Source: Fibrobacteraceae bacterium
Lineage (GTDB): Bacteria > Fibrobacterota > Fibrobacteria > Fibrobacterales > Fibrobacteraceae
Assembly (NCBI GenBank): GCA_017631885.1
Contig: JAGBSH010000028.1
Span: forward strand, 62,001 to 126,000
Length of the DNA: 64,000 nucleotides
Direction: 5' to 3'
Part shown: one piece after another, positions 1 to 8,012 of the stretch
Position numbering within the stretch: the first letter of the stretch is position 1
How the letters are laid out: every line of letters begins with the position of its first letter
Notes under the pieces: generated by a model
What the model was told of the DNA's origin: nothing
Database searches by the model: none
Seen by the model: the letters and a program-made list of their open reading frames with translations, nothing else
Made by a program: the position numbers and the translations under genes

Positions 1-411
1 AAACAATAAAACCAATAAAATGCCATCTAATCGCGACACATCTTTATTAAAGAACAACAAAACAAAAGAAATGGCTGTTGCTAGTAACAATAATGGAATA
101 TCCAGCCGAATAGCAGATTTAGGAATTACTATTGGGAAAATTATCGCCGTAAGCCCCAATATTAAAGCAATATTTCCAATATTAGAACCATAAGCATTTC
201 CAAGAGCAAGTTCAGGAGAGCCGCCTAAAGCCGCAAACAAAGACACCGCTAATTCGGGAGCCGATGTTCCAAACCCCACAACAATCATCCCTATTAAAAA
301 AGAAGACAAGCCACAATATTTTGCCAGTGCAGAAGCTCCAACTACAAAACGGCCTGCACTCCAAATAAGAAGCACAAGCCCAAGGATAAAAGAAAAAATA
401 GGTAAGAACAT
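1..411 (-). CDS. Calcium/sodium antiporter, CaCA family (YrbG-like), 3' end cut off
   Basis: The first 137 codons are present, starting at the ATG at 411; the rest lies beyond the left edge. I translated this stretch from the sequence. It is very hydrophobic and carries the alpha-repeat signature of the K+-independent Ca2+/Na+ exchanger family: GFGTSAPELAVSL at about residues 47-59, followed by GSPELALGNAYGSNIGN. These acidic and polar residues line the ion site in the family. The protein should sit in the inner membrane and exchange Ca2+ for Na+ or H+. It starts 4 bases after the stop of the barrel-protein gene, so it is probably the last part of the same minus-strand operon. Family assignment is firm; the ion specificity is inferred. 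Confidence 0.85.
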   Translation of the reverse strand, partial: MFLPIFSFILGLVLLIWSAGRFVVGASALAKYCGLSSFLIGMIVVGFGTSAPELAVSLFAALGGSPELALGNAYGSNIGNIALILGLTAIIFPIVIPKSAIRLDIPLLLLATAISFVLLFFNKDVSRLDGILLVLLF

Positions 412-415
412 TTAA

Positions 416-1345
416 TTAAAGTATGTTAAAAGTAATGCCTAAAGAAAACATTGATTCAGCAAATTCTGTTGGGATACCATAAACCTTTGAAGTATTAAAC
501 ATATCTCCAAAAGCAAAATCACTACCCAAATTAAATGAAATGTATTCATTCAAATCAATGTTAAAGCCTAAAGACAAAGCAAAATTTAAAAGATTTCGCT
601 CTTCATCTAAATCATAAATGTGTTTACCAGAGTCATCTTTTATTTCTAAGCGTTCTCGAACATTGAATTGTAACTTTCCGCCAAAATCAAAAGAAAGTCT
701 AGAACCTAAAGCCCTAAATCTCAAATAAATTGGTACATCTATATTTTTATGGTAAAATGTATAACGAGCAGATTCACCAGTAGGTTTATTATCTTCATAA
801 TAATCAAACGTGTTATCTGCTTTGCGATAAGTTAACAAGGCGCCTGTAACAAAAGCCATTGTATATTCATTAATTGGTAATTGAAGCATAACACCGCCAC
901 CACCAAAATAGCCACTAAAATCATAGCCCCAAGAACTGGAAGTCATTGCATAAGGTCCAAAAAGACCTTGTACTCCAACACGTAATTTTACAGGGAATTT
1001 ATTTAGCAAACGAATAGTATCAGGCACAGTCGCTACATAAACTTCTTGAGTTTCATTAGGTTGTTCATAAACGATAACCGTTGTATGACCAGGATAATAA
1101 TCGTAGGGGTGATGGTGATAGAATCTTGGAGGAGGTGGTGAATGTGGTGGAGGTAAATGATGCGGGCTAGAAGGGCGCACTTCTTTTACTTCTTGAGCAG
1201 AAGAACTATTTGAAGAAACTTCTGTTTTTTCTGTTGCTTTTGGGGCAAAAATTTGTGGCCGAACATCGCGTTGTTCAGAATCACTGGCAAAAACAGATGT
1301 GGCGCAAAAAATAAAACCAGAAATAAATCCAAGCCATTTACGCAT
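416..1345 (-). CDS. Putative outer-membrane beta-barrel protein with a Pro/His-rich segment
   Basis: 309 residues. A signal peptide (about residues 1-20, ending SVFA) is followed by a low-complexity linker (about 25-60) and a striking Pro/His/Tyr-rich stretch (about 60-88, with runs such as HHLPPPHSPPPP and YHHHPYDYYPG). The last 190 residues alternate polar and hydrophobic positions (LRVGVQGLFG, FSLGITFNIL) and end in a hydrophobic strand, as expected for an 8-stranded OmpA- or OprF-type barrel. The start is supported by AGGAGTG shortly before the ATG. It lies between pilT and the antiporter gene in the same direction. I do not recognise a specific family; a role in the outer membrane is an inference from the signal peptide and strand pattern. 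Confidence 0.6.
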   Translation of the reverse strand: MRKWLGFISGFIFCATSVFASDSEQRDVRPQIFAPKATEKTEVSSNSSSAQEVKEVRPSSPHHLPPPHSPPPPRFYHHHPYDYYPGHTTVIVYEQPNETQEVYVATVPDTIRLLNKFPVKLRVGVQGLFGPYAMTSSSWGYDFSGYFGGGGVMLQLPINEYTMAFVTGALLTYRKADNTFDYYEDNKPTGESARYTFYHKNIDVPIYLRFRALGSRLSFDFGGKLQFNVRERLEIKDDSGKHIYDLDEERNLLNFALSLGFNIDLNEYISFNLGSDFAFGDMFNTSKVYGIPTEFAESMFSLGITFNIL

Positions 1346-1360
1346 TTTTCACTCCTACAA

Positions 1361-2464
1361 CTACATCCAACCTCTTTCAGAAGTTCCAGAAATACCACGA
1401 ACTTTCAAGTCAAAGTCATCTGGGTTCGTTGCAGCATTAATAGCTGTTTCGTATGAAATCTGTTCTGTCTGATAAAGATGCAAAAGTGCCTGGTCAAATG
1501 TTTGAGTCTGATACTGCATGTGACCATCAGCAATAGCTTGTTCAATCATTTCAATTTTATCTTTATCCGCAATGTATTCCTTGACTGCCCCAGTATTGAT
1601 AAGAATTTCTGCTGCAGGAACTCGACCTTTTCCATCTTTTGTAGGGAGAAGGCGCAAAGAAATAACGCCAGCAAGACATTCGGCGAGCAACAAACGAATT
1701 TCTTCGTGCTGGTGAGGCGGGTACATTGACAAAACACGGTGAATGGTTTCCGTTGCATTCGTAGTATGGATTGTCGCAAAAACCATATGCCCTGTATCTG
1801 CTGCAGTAAGAGCAATCTGCATGGTTTCTAAATCACGGATTTCACCTACAAGCAAAACATCTGGGTCTTGGCGGAGTGCTGCTTTCAAAGCATTTGCATA
1901 AGACAAAGTATCCACACCAATTTCACGTTGCGAAACAATTGACTTTTTATCGCTATGCAGATATTCGATAGGGTCTTCAACCGTAATTACGTTAACTTGT
2001 TCCGTTCTATTAATGTGGTCAATCATTGCTGCAAGACAAGTAGATTTACCAGAACCCGTTGTTCCTGTTACCAAGAGCAAACCACGCTTTCTTAAAGCCA
2101 ATTCTTTAATAATGGGAGGCAACTGCAATTCATCAAATGCAGGAATTTTTGCTTTAATATGGCGAACTACCATAGCAATTGTGCCACGCTGGCGGAAAAC
2201 GTTTACACGGAAACGCCCCATATCACGAGCACCAACAGCAAAGTCACATTCTTTGGTTTCTTCAAAACGACGCTTTTGATCACGATTCATAATATCATCA
2301 AGAAACATATCCATTGTAGGAGCATCTATCCTGACATCAAATAATTGTGTCAAAGCACCGTTTATACGAAAAACAGGCGGAACCCCAACACGAACATGCA
2401 AGTCCGAAGCTTTGTTGTTCACCATTTCACGAAGAAGTTGTTCAATGCGGAGTTGTTCTGCCAT
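1361..2464 (-). CDS. pilT: Type IV pilus retraction ATPase PilT
   Basis: 367 residues, the usual PilT length. The protein is a cytoplasmic hexameric AAA-like motor that depolymerises the pilus and powers twitching motility. Visible motifs are the N-terminal PAS-like part with DLHVRVGVPP (21-30), the Walker A GTTGSGKST (about 134-142), the Asp box EDPIEYLH, the Walker B region PDVLLVGEIRD and the His box GHMVFATIHTT. The start codon overlaps the stop of the TPR gene, so the two are translationally coupled. The remaining pilus assembly genes are at 32.4-38.1 kb; pilB, pilC and the pilins are not in the window. Confidence 0.96.
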   Translation of the reverse strand: MAEQLRIEQLLREMVNNKASDLHVRVGVPPVFRINGALTQLFDVRIDAPTMDMFLDDIMNRDQKRRFEETKECDFAVGARDMGRFRVNVFRQRGTIAMVVRHIKAKIPAFDELQLPPIIKELALRKRGLLLVTGTTGSGKSTCLAAMIDHINRTEQVNVITVEDPIEYLHSDKKSIVSQREIGVDTLSYANALKAALRQDPDVLLVGEIRDLETMQIALTAADTGHMVFATIHTTNATETIHRVLSMYPPHQHEEIRLLLAECLAGVISLRLLPTKDGKGRVPAAEILINTGAVKEYIADKDKIEMIEQAIADGHMQYQTQTFDQALLHLYQTEQISYETAINAATNPDDFDLKVRGISGTSERGWM

Positions 2465-4350
2465 TAGTTTTCCCTATTACCAAATTTTTCATCACATGCT
2501 TTTTGAACTTCAGACAAACGATTTGCTATTTGTTCGTCTTCAGGATTCTTTTCATGAAGATCTTGATAAATATCTAAAGACTTTTGCAACAAGCCTTGTT
2601 CAAAATAAATTTCAGCTAAAGTCGCCGTATTTAAATGTTCATCAATATTTTCGCCATTATCTTCTAATGAAGCTTGAGCGTCTTTTAATAAAGCAGAAGC
2701 TACTTCATCTTCTGAATCACCTGACATCAAAAAGTCTACTTTATCTTGACCTAATGACAAGTCTTCTTCTTCATCTTCTGCGGCGTTAAAAAGAGTATCA
2801 AAAGCACCTTTTTCTGAAGCATCATCTTGAGCTACTTGAGTTTCTGTAGAAAGTGACGGCAATTCTAAATCATCGTCATCATCACCAAAAAGTGCGTCTA
2901 AAGAAGAACTGACTTCGGCAGAAAGTTCAGAAGGCACTTCTCTTTTTTCAACAGCTGATGTTTGAATTTCTGGTTCTACAGATTTAGCTTCTGGCAAAGT
3001 CAATTCATCGTCATCCACTAATTCTTCTTTACCAAACAAGGTATCAAAAGCATTAGCCACACCACTTTCATCTTTTACTTCTGTATTACCCAACAAATCA
3101 GAAAGTGATTCTGTAGGTTCTTCATCTAAATCCATTGCCAAGGAATCTTCTGGCAAATCAACAGCAACTTCTTCAGAAACAGATTCTGCAGATTTTTCAA
3201 ATGCAGACGGTGCTTCTTCTGGGAGTTCATCTTCGCCTAAAAGAGAATCAAACGCAGTATCTAAGCCAACTTCTTCAGAAACTGATTCTGCTGACTTTTC
3301 AAATGCTGATGGTGATTCTTCTGGGAGTTCATCTTCACCTAAAAGAGAATCAAACGCAGTATCTAAGCCAACTTCTTCTGATGCAGATTCTGCTGACTTT
3401 TCAAATGCTGATGGTGATTCTTCTGGGAGTTCATCTTCGCCTAAAAGAGAATCAAATGCCGAATCTAATTCTACAGATTCTTCTGGAACAACTTCTGCTG
3501 ATTTTTCAAAAGATGATTCAAAATTCTGTTGAACCTCTTCTGCTGGTTCAGGGTCTTCTAAACTTTCTGGAATTTCAAGTCTAGAGAATGGAGACGCTGG
3601 TTTAGATTCTTCCAATGATTCTTCTTCAAAGAAGTCATCGTCAGCACTACCAAAGAAATCTGAAATGGCAGAAGAAACGTCTGAACCAGACATAGCTTCA
3701 TCATCAATAGAGAGAGGGATATCTTGAGCAGCAGAATCTTGTAAATCAACTTGTTCCAAAGCATCATTCAAAGAATTTTCTAACGCTTCAGAGAGAGAGT
3801 CTTCTTCTACAGCATCTTCTTGACCAAGTGCATTGAAAATCTGGAACGGATCTTCGTCTGCAGCTTGTTCTTCTTCTGGCATAAGCAAGAAACCTTCCGA
3901 AGAATCATCTTCTGGCAAGAACAACGATTCTTCTGTTTCTTCTACTGCTGGTTCTTCTACAGGTAATACCGCATATTCTTCTTTCCAGAACATATCAAGC
4001 GGATCAATGTCATGCACCAAACGGTAATACTTGTTTCTTGAGACTTCATCACCTTGCTTTTCATAGATTTCGCCTTTACGACGCAATGCAGACAAGCATG
4101 TCGGTTGCATCTGCAAAATCATATCGCAAGCTTCTAAAGCAGCATCTAAATTACCTTGCTCAAGAAGAATAACCGAGCGAATCAAATGAGCTTGAAGCAT
4201 ATCCGGGTATTCTCGCAAACCACTATCAAGGATTTGCATTGCGGCATCGAGATTCCCTGCCCCACGTTCCAAATCAGCGAGCCAGACAAAAAGTCGACTC
4301 TTTTTCTTTTTTCCGATTATTTTTTTCAATGATTCAAGAGTTACGGCCAT
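2464..4350 (-). CDS. Acidic TPR protein with repeated FDxLxG motifs
   Basis: About 628 residues if translation begins at 4350, which I prefer to an ATG at 4383 because AGAGAGGAAG stands just before it and the later start avoids overlap with the upstream gene. The N-terminal 130 residues and the last 60 read as TPR repeats (GNLDAAMQILDSGLREYPD; EIYFEQGLLQKSLDIYQDL). The long middle part is highly acidic and built from a 34-residue unit (102 bp, about 3190-3490) with the core AFDSLLGEDELPEE; looser copies of the FDxLxG core continue on both sides. There is no signal peptide, so it is probably cytoplasmic. Its stop overlaps pilT, which suggests a pilus-related scaffold or regulator, reminiscent of FimV-like acidic TPR proteins, but I cannot name the family. 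Confidence 0.75.
   Translation of the reverse strand: MAVTLESLKKIIGKKKKSRLFVWLADLERGAGNLDAAMQILDSGLREYPDMLQAHLIRSVILLEQGNLDAALEACDMILQMQPTCLSALRRKGEIYEKQGDEVSRNKYYRLVHDIDPLDMFWKEEYAVLPVEEPAVEETEESLFLPEDDSSEGFLLMPEEEQAADEDPFQIFNALGQEDAVEEDSLSEALENSLNDALEQVDLQDSAAQDIPLSIDDEAMSGSDVSSAISDFFGSADDDFFEEESLEESKPASPFSRLEIPESLEDPEPAEEVQQNFESSFEKSAEVVPEESVELDSAFDSLLGEDELPEESPSAFEKSAESASEEVGLDTAFDSLLGEDELPEESPSAFEKSAESVSEEVGLDTAFDSLLGEDELPEEAPSAFEKSAESVSEEVAVDLPEDSLAMDLDEEPTESLSDLLGNTEVKDESGVANAFDTLFGKEELVDDDELTLPEAKSVEPEIQTSAVEKREVPSELSAEVSSSLDALFGDDDDDLELPSLSTETQVAQDDASEKGAFDTLFNAAEDEEEDLSLGQDKVDFLMSGDSEDEVASALLKDAQASLEDNGENIDEHLNTATLAEIYFEQGLLQKSLDIYQDLHEKNPEDEQIANRLSEVQKACDEKFGNREN
3190..3490 (-). 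repeat. 102-bp tandem repeats inside the acidic TPR gene
   Basis: Near-identical in-frame units of 102 bp encode FEKSAES..EEVGLDTAFDSLLGEDELPEE. For example, the string gcagtatctaagccaacttc recurs exactly 102 bases apart, from about 3254 and 3356. About three units can be aligned and a fourth has decayed. The array could expand or contract without shifting the reading frame. Confidence 0.85.
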
Positions 4351-4360
4351 AACTTCCTCT

Positions 4361-4606
4361 CTAAAGAATAATCCCTTCATCAACTAACAACACTGGAATC
4401 CCCGAACGCACAGGATACGCGCGTGTAGAATCAGCTGTAATTAAAAAACCTTCTGCAATTTCTGTTACAGGCAAATTGCCAACATTATTTACTTTTTGGG
4501 CTTGAATATCTGCGTTCAAACGTTCAACTAATTCAGCTTCGGCTTCTCGTAAAGGTTGCCGAGTTTCTGGACAGCACAAAATTTTCAAAAGTTCTGCATT
4601 TACCAT
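4361..4606 (-). CDS. Trm112-like / UPF0434 small protein
   Basis: 81 residues from the ATG at 4606, preceded by AGGAAAC; a longer reading from a TTG at 4627 has weaker support. The pattern ELLKILCCPETRQPL near the N-terminus and a C-terminal YPVRSGIPVLL match the Trm112/YcaR (UPF0434) fold. Only the first Cys pair is present (CC..); the second zinc pair is missing, as in many bacterial members. Eukaryotic Trm112 activates methyltransferases; the bacterial role is not settled. It is the first gene of the operon leading to the acidic TPR protein and pilT. Confidence 0.8.
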   Translation of the reverse strand: MVNAELLKILCCPETRQPLREAEAELVERLNADIQAQKVNNVGNLPVTEIAEGFLITADSTRAYPVRSGIPVLLVDEGIIL

Positions 4607-4681
4607 AAGTTCATGTTTCCTAATCAATTACGAAAAATCACAACAATCCAATTTAACAAAATATCCCTAAAGCAAATGGCT

Positions 4682-4721
4682 TTTAAAAAAAACAAACCTA
4701 TCAAAAAGAAGTTTTTTGATA
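4682..4721 (-). terminator. Rho-independent terminator after the glycosyltransferase operon
   Basis: Read on the minus strand, TATCAAAAA(A) pairs with TTTTTGATA around a CTTC loop (4699-4721), followed by GG and a run rich in T. It lies about 110 bases past the stop of the last glycosyltransferase gene. A weaker pairing exists at about 4778-4822. Confidence 0.65.
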
Positions 4722-4827
4722 CCTAAAATTTTAAAAGCATCTTTTTCAGAGATTTTCTATGAATTTCGCAATTTTTAGAAAAATCCTTCCTTAAAAATAT
4801 GTTCTTTTTTTTAAAAAAGGAATGGAT

Positions 4828-6369
4828 TTAATTAAGATATTGCAAATTTACGAGAGCAAAATCGTTTTTTGCATCAGAACCAACTAGCAAATAGACCTTT
4901 AAGCCCTGTTCTAAGAGTTCTTTTAAATCAAATTTTTCATGATTTCCTGAAAAATTGGAATGGATCCAAATTTCTTTACAACCTGTCCGATGGCAAATTC
5001 CTGGTATTTCTTCTAATTTTCCTAACAAATACTGCCGATTTTCTTCAGTAATTTCTGTTGGATTTCCTGAAACACAGCCTAAAATTTCAGCACCAGCCAA
5101 TAACGAAGAACTACTAAACCAAGAGGATAATGAATCACCTGTTCCCCCAAGCAATATCGCACGGTGTCTTTGTTTAGTAAAAATTCTATAAAAATACAAC
5201 ACCCAGAAAAACAACCTACGCCACAAAAGTAAAGAAATTAAAATTCCAGCCACTAAAGCCAGAAATGGAAATGCAATTAAACCTTTCCAAAAACAAGTTC
5301 CAAAAAATACTAGCGAAACCAAGCCTAAAACAGGTAAATGTGAAAGAATATTCAAATTTTTATTGGCATATTCCCCAAGAAGCAACAATGTCAAAACAAG
5401 AATTCCTGTAAAAGAAACAACTATTGGGTAAGGATATTCTTGTCCAAAAACTAATCCACTTACTAAAAATGCCGAAACGATACAAAAAATATCCGGAAGC
5501 GCTTTCCAGGATTTTGGTAATAATCTTGAAAAAACTCCTATAAAGGCGGCAAAAATAATCCCTAATGCGACAATAAAATAAGGCAAGTGAAACCGTTTAT
5601 GCTTTTTCACAAAAATAAGCATCGCTTGATAAAAATTTATATAAGAACGGAAACGCCTTGTTTTACTACTTTGCCCTCTGAAATGCAAAATAGTTGCATC
5701 TGGGTTATAATAATTTTTATACCCTTTTTGTTGGACGCGCAAACAAAGATCTAAATCTTCTCCATACATGAAATAGTCTTTATCAAACCCGCCAATTTCA
5801 CGATAAAGACTAGAAGAAATACAAAAAAAAGACCCGCTAATTGCATCTACTTCTGCTTCTTTATCTTGGTCAAGATAAGTCATGTTATAAGAAGCAAAAA
5901 ATTTACTCTTTGGAAAAAGATGGGAAAAACCTAGTGTTTTAAAAATGGCACTTAATGGCGACGGGAAATTACGGCGACACCCCCCTTGCAAAGTTCCGTT
6001 TTCATTTAAAATCCGACACCCTACTGTCCCAGCTTCTTTATGACACAACATAAAAGAGAGCATCTTTTTAAAGGCATCTTTAGACACAATTGTATCTGGA
6101 TTTACAAAGAACAAATACGGATTTTTAGCTTTTTCTACGGCTAAATTACAGCCTTTTCCAAAGCCAAGATTTTCTTTTGATTCTAACCATTCAACTTGCG
6201 GGAACGCGTTACGTTCTGCTTCTTGCATGGGTTCAGAAGACCCGTTTTCAAGAACTATAACTTGGCCTTCAAGATCTTCTAATGCTTCTTGAATACTATG
6301 AAGACACGCCGGAAGAAAATCCCGAGAATTATAAGCTATAATAACAACAGAACATGCTGGAAAATTCAT
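4828..6369 (-). CDS. GT2 glycosyltransferase with a C-terminal membrane region
   Basis: 513 residues. The first 260 form a GT-A family 2 domain of the rhamnosyltransferase/WbbL type: SVVIIAYNSRDFLPACL at the start, the DxD-like FFVNPDTIVS near residue 95, and the acceptor-side FMYGEDLDLCLRVQQKGYK near residue 205. After it come several hydrophobic segments (about 265-400), then a soluble tail with a nucleotide-binding-like start (HRAILLGGTGDSL). The tail resembles the CoA-binding-like part seen in bacterial sugar transferases, but I cannot fix its role. Its start overlaps the previous stop (TAATG). As last gene of the operon it probably adds a sugar to a lipid-linked or protein-linked glycan; donor and acceptor are unknown. 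Confidence 0.8.
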   Translation of the reverse strand: MNFPACSVVIIAYNSRDFLPACLHSIQEALEDLEGQVIVLENGSSEPMQEAERNAFPQVEWLESKENLGFGKGCNLAVEKAKNPYLFFVNPDTIVSKDAFKKMLSFMLCHKEAGTVGCRILNENGTLQGGCRRNFPSPLSAIFKTLGFSHLFPKSKFFASYNMTYLDQDKEAEVDAISGSFFCISSSLYREIGGFDKDYFMYGEDLDLCLRVQQKGYKNYYNPDATILHFRGQSSKTRRFRSYINFYQAMLIFVKKHKRFHLPYFIVALGIIFAAFIGVFSRLLPKSWKALPDIFCIVSAFLVSGLVFGQEYPYPIVVSFTGILVLTLLLLGEYANKNLNILSHLPVLGLVSLVFFGTCFWKGLIAFPFLALVAGILISLLLWRRLFFWVLYFYRIFTKQRHRAILLGGTGDSLSSWFSSSSLLAGAEILGCVSGNPTEITEENRQYLLGKLEEIPGICHRTGCKEIWIHSNFSGNHEKFDLKELLEQGLKVYLLVGSDAKNDFALVNLQYLN

Positions 6370-7082
6370 TACGCTAATCCCAAACGCAATTTAATAACTA
6401 AGAAAAATGCTTCAGATATAATCCCACCACTCATTTTAGATTCACCTTTTGTTCGGTCTGTAAAAATAATTGGTATTTCTTCTACACGCATTTTCTTTTT
6501 CCAAACTTTAAAAGTTGTTTCTATCTGAAAGCAATAACCATCGCTTTTCATATTTGAAAAATCTAAAGCTTCAAGTGCTGAACGGCGGAAACATTTAAAG
6601 CCTCCCGTTGCATCACTCACCGGCAAACGAGTAACCAAACGAGAATAGACATTTGCTCCATAACTTAAAATCAATCGCCTTAAATCCCAATTCACGACAC
6701 TTATACGACGATTCATATAACGGCTGCCTAATACCAAATCTGCGTCAGCTATTTTATCTAAGAAACGTGTTAAATCATTTGGAGAATGGCTAAAATCAGC
6801 ATCCATTTCAAAAACAAATTGATAGTCTCGTTCTAAAGCCCATTTAAAACCAGCAACATAAGCAGAGCCAAGTCCTTGTTTACCTGCTCTACGCATTAAA
6901 TGCACTCGTGGCTCTGTTTTTGAAAATTCCTCTACTAAATCACCAGTTCCGTCAGGAGAAGCATCATCAACAACCAAGATTTCAAAACAAGAATCCTGTG
7001 AAAGAATAGCAGGAATAATGGAGAGAATATTCTCTTTTTCGTTGTAAGTTGGGATTACAACAAGACTTTTCTCATATGCCAT
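6369..7082 (-). CDS. Polyprenol-phosphate mannose synthase-like GT2
   Basis: 237 residues. The whole protein matches the soluble dolichol-phosphate mannosyltransferase (DPM1/Ppm1) subgroup of GT2: SLVVIPTYNEKENI at the start, ILVVDDASPDGTGDLVEEF around residues 35-53, and the DxD motif FEMDADFSHSP near residue 93. It lacks the two C-terminal membrane helices of GtrB-type relatives and ends at residue 237, close to the DPM1 length. Such enzymes load mannose from GDP-mannose onto a polyprenyl phosphate at the inner face of the inner membrane, making the donor for GT-C mannosyltransferases. A GT-C-like DUF2723 gene is two genes upstream. Mannose as the sugar is inferred. Confidence 0.83.
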   Translation of the reverse strand: MAYEKSLVVIPTYNEKENILSIIPAILSQDSCFEILVVDDASPDGTGDLVEEFSKTEPRVHLMRRAGKQGLGSAYVAGFKWALERDYQFVFEMDADFSHSPNDLTRFLDKIADADLVLGSRYMNRRISVVNWDLRRLILSYGANVYSRLVTRLPVSDATGGFKCFRRSALEALDFSNMKSDGYCFQIETTFKVWKKKMRVEEIPIIFTDRTKGESKMSGGIISEAFFLVIKLRLGLA

Positions 7083-8009
7083 TTAGTTATCCCCCGGAAT
7101 TGATTCTGCAATAGGATAAATCACATTTTTTTTGCTATTAACCATTTCTGCAAGCAAGCCTAAAGAAACAAACTGGACTCCCATAACAGCAGAAAAACCT
7201 GCAAGCATCAAGAGTGGGCGCACATGCAAAGCCCCTGTCTGTAACCATTCTAAAGCAAAATAGCCACCTATTCCTAAGCCAATTATGATAAATAAAAGCC
7301 CGATAACCCCAAAGAAATGCAAGGGCTTTCCAGCAAATTTTTGCATAAAGACTAAAGAAATTAAGTCCAAAAATCCAGAAACCAAACGAGAAACACCATA
7401 TTTAGAAACTCCGTGAATGCGAGCTCTGTGTTCTACAGGCATTTCTGTGATTCTAAAGCCTTGCCACTTGGCCATAACAGGAATAAAACGATGGTAATCA
7501 CCATAAAGGTCAATATGCTTAACAACCGCACGACGATAAACTTTTATTCCACAATTAAAATCATGAAGGCGTTTACCGCACACTAAAGAGACTGTTAAAT
7601 TGAATAATTTAGATGGCCATGTTTTATGCCAAGGATCAAGACGCTTAATTTTCCAACCAGAAACTAAATCATAACCTGATTCTAAAATTTCAATCATTTT
7701 AGGAATTTCTCTTGGATCATCTTGTAAATCACCATCTAGTGTTGCAACATATTCACCTTTAGCTAGAGAAAATCCTAGTGAAAGTCCTGCTGCTTTTCCA
7801 CAATTAAATTGAAAGCGTTTGGCTTGCAAACAAGTGTATTTTTTTGACAAATCCAAAAGAACTTGCCATGTGGCATCCCGGCTGCCATCATCAATGACAA
7901 TCACCTCATAACTTTTACCTAAAGGTGATAAAGCTTTTTCTATTTCTTCAAAGAGAAGCGGTAAATTTTCCGCTTCATCCTTAACCGGAATGACAAGACT
8001 CAAATCCAC
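7083..8009 (-). CDS. GT2 polyprenyl-phosphate sugar synthase, GtrB/DPM type with two membrane helices
   Basis: 308 residues, read from a GTG at 8009 with a strong AAAGGAGT ribosome site that overlaps the end of the preceding gene. The GT2 core has LSLVIPVKDEAENLPLL, VIVIDDGSRDATW and the DxD in ATLDGDLQDDP. The C-terminal 90 residues hold two hydrophobic helices (about 230-253 and 265-290), the GtrB/ArnC-like arrangement that anchors the enzyme to the membrane. The family transfers a sugar from a nucleotide donor to undecaprenyl phosphate. Together with the next gene the operon has two related but differently built lipid-sugar synthases, perhaps for two different sugars. Confidence 0.83.
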   Translation of the reverse strand: MDLSLVIPVKDEAENLPLLFEEIEKALSPLGKSYEVIVIDDGSRDATWQVLLDLSKKYTCLQAKRFQFNCGKAAGLSLGFSLAKGEYVATLDGDLQDDPREIPKMIEILESGYDLVSGWKIKRLDPWHKTWPSKLFNLTVSLVCGKRLHDFNCGIKVYRRAVVKHIDLYGDYHRFIPVMAKWQGFRITEMPVEHRARIHGVSKYGVSRLVSGFLDLISLVFMQKFAGKPLHFFGVIGLLFIIIGLGIGGYFALEWLQTGALHVRPLLMLAGFSAVMGVQFVSLGLLAEMVNSKKNVIYPIAESIPGDN

Positions 8010-8012
8010 AAG

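Noticed and set aside
3135-3584. A 149-codon plus-strand open frame opposite the acidic TPR gene
   Set aside because: It is a Leu/Gln-rich shadow of the 102-bp coding repeats, with no family resemblance.
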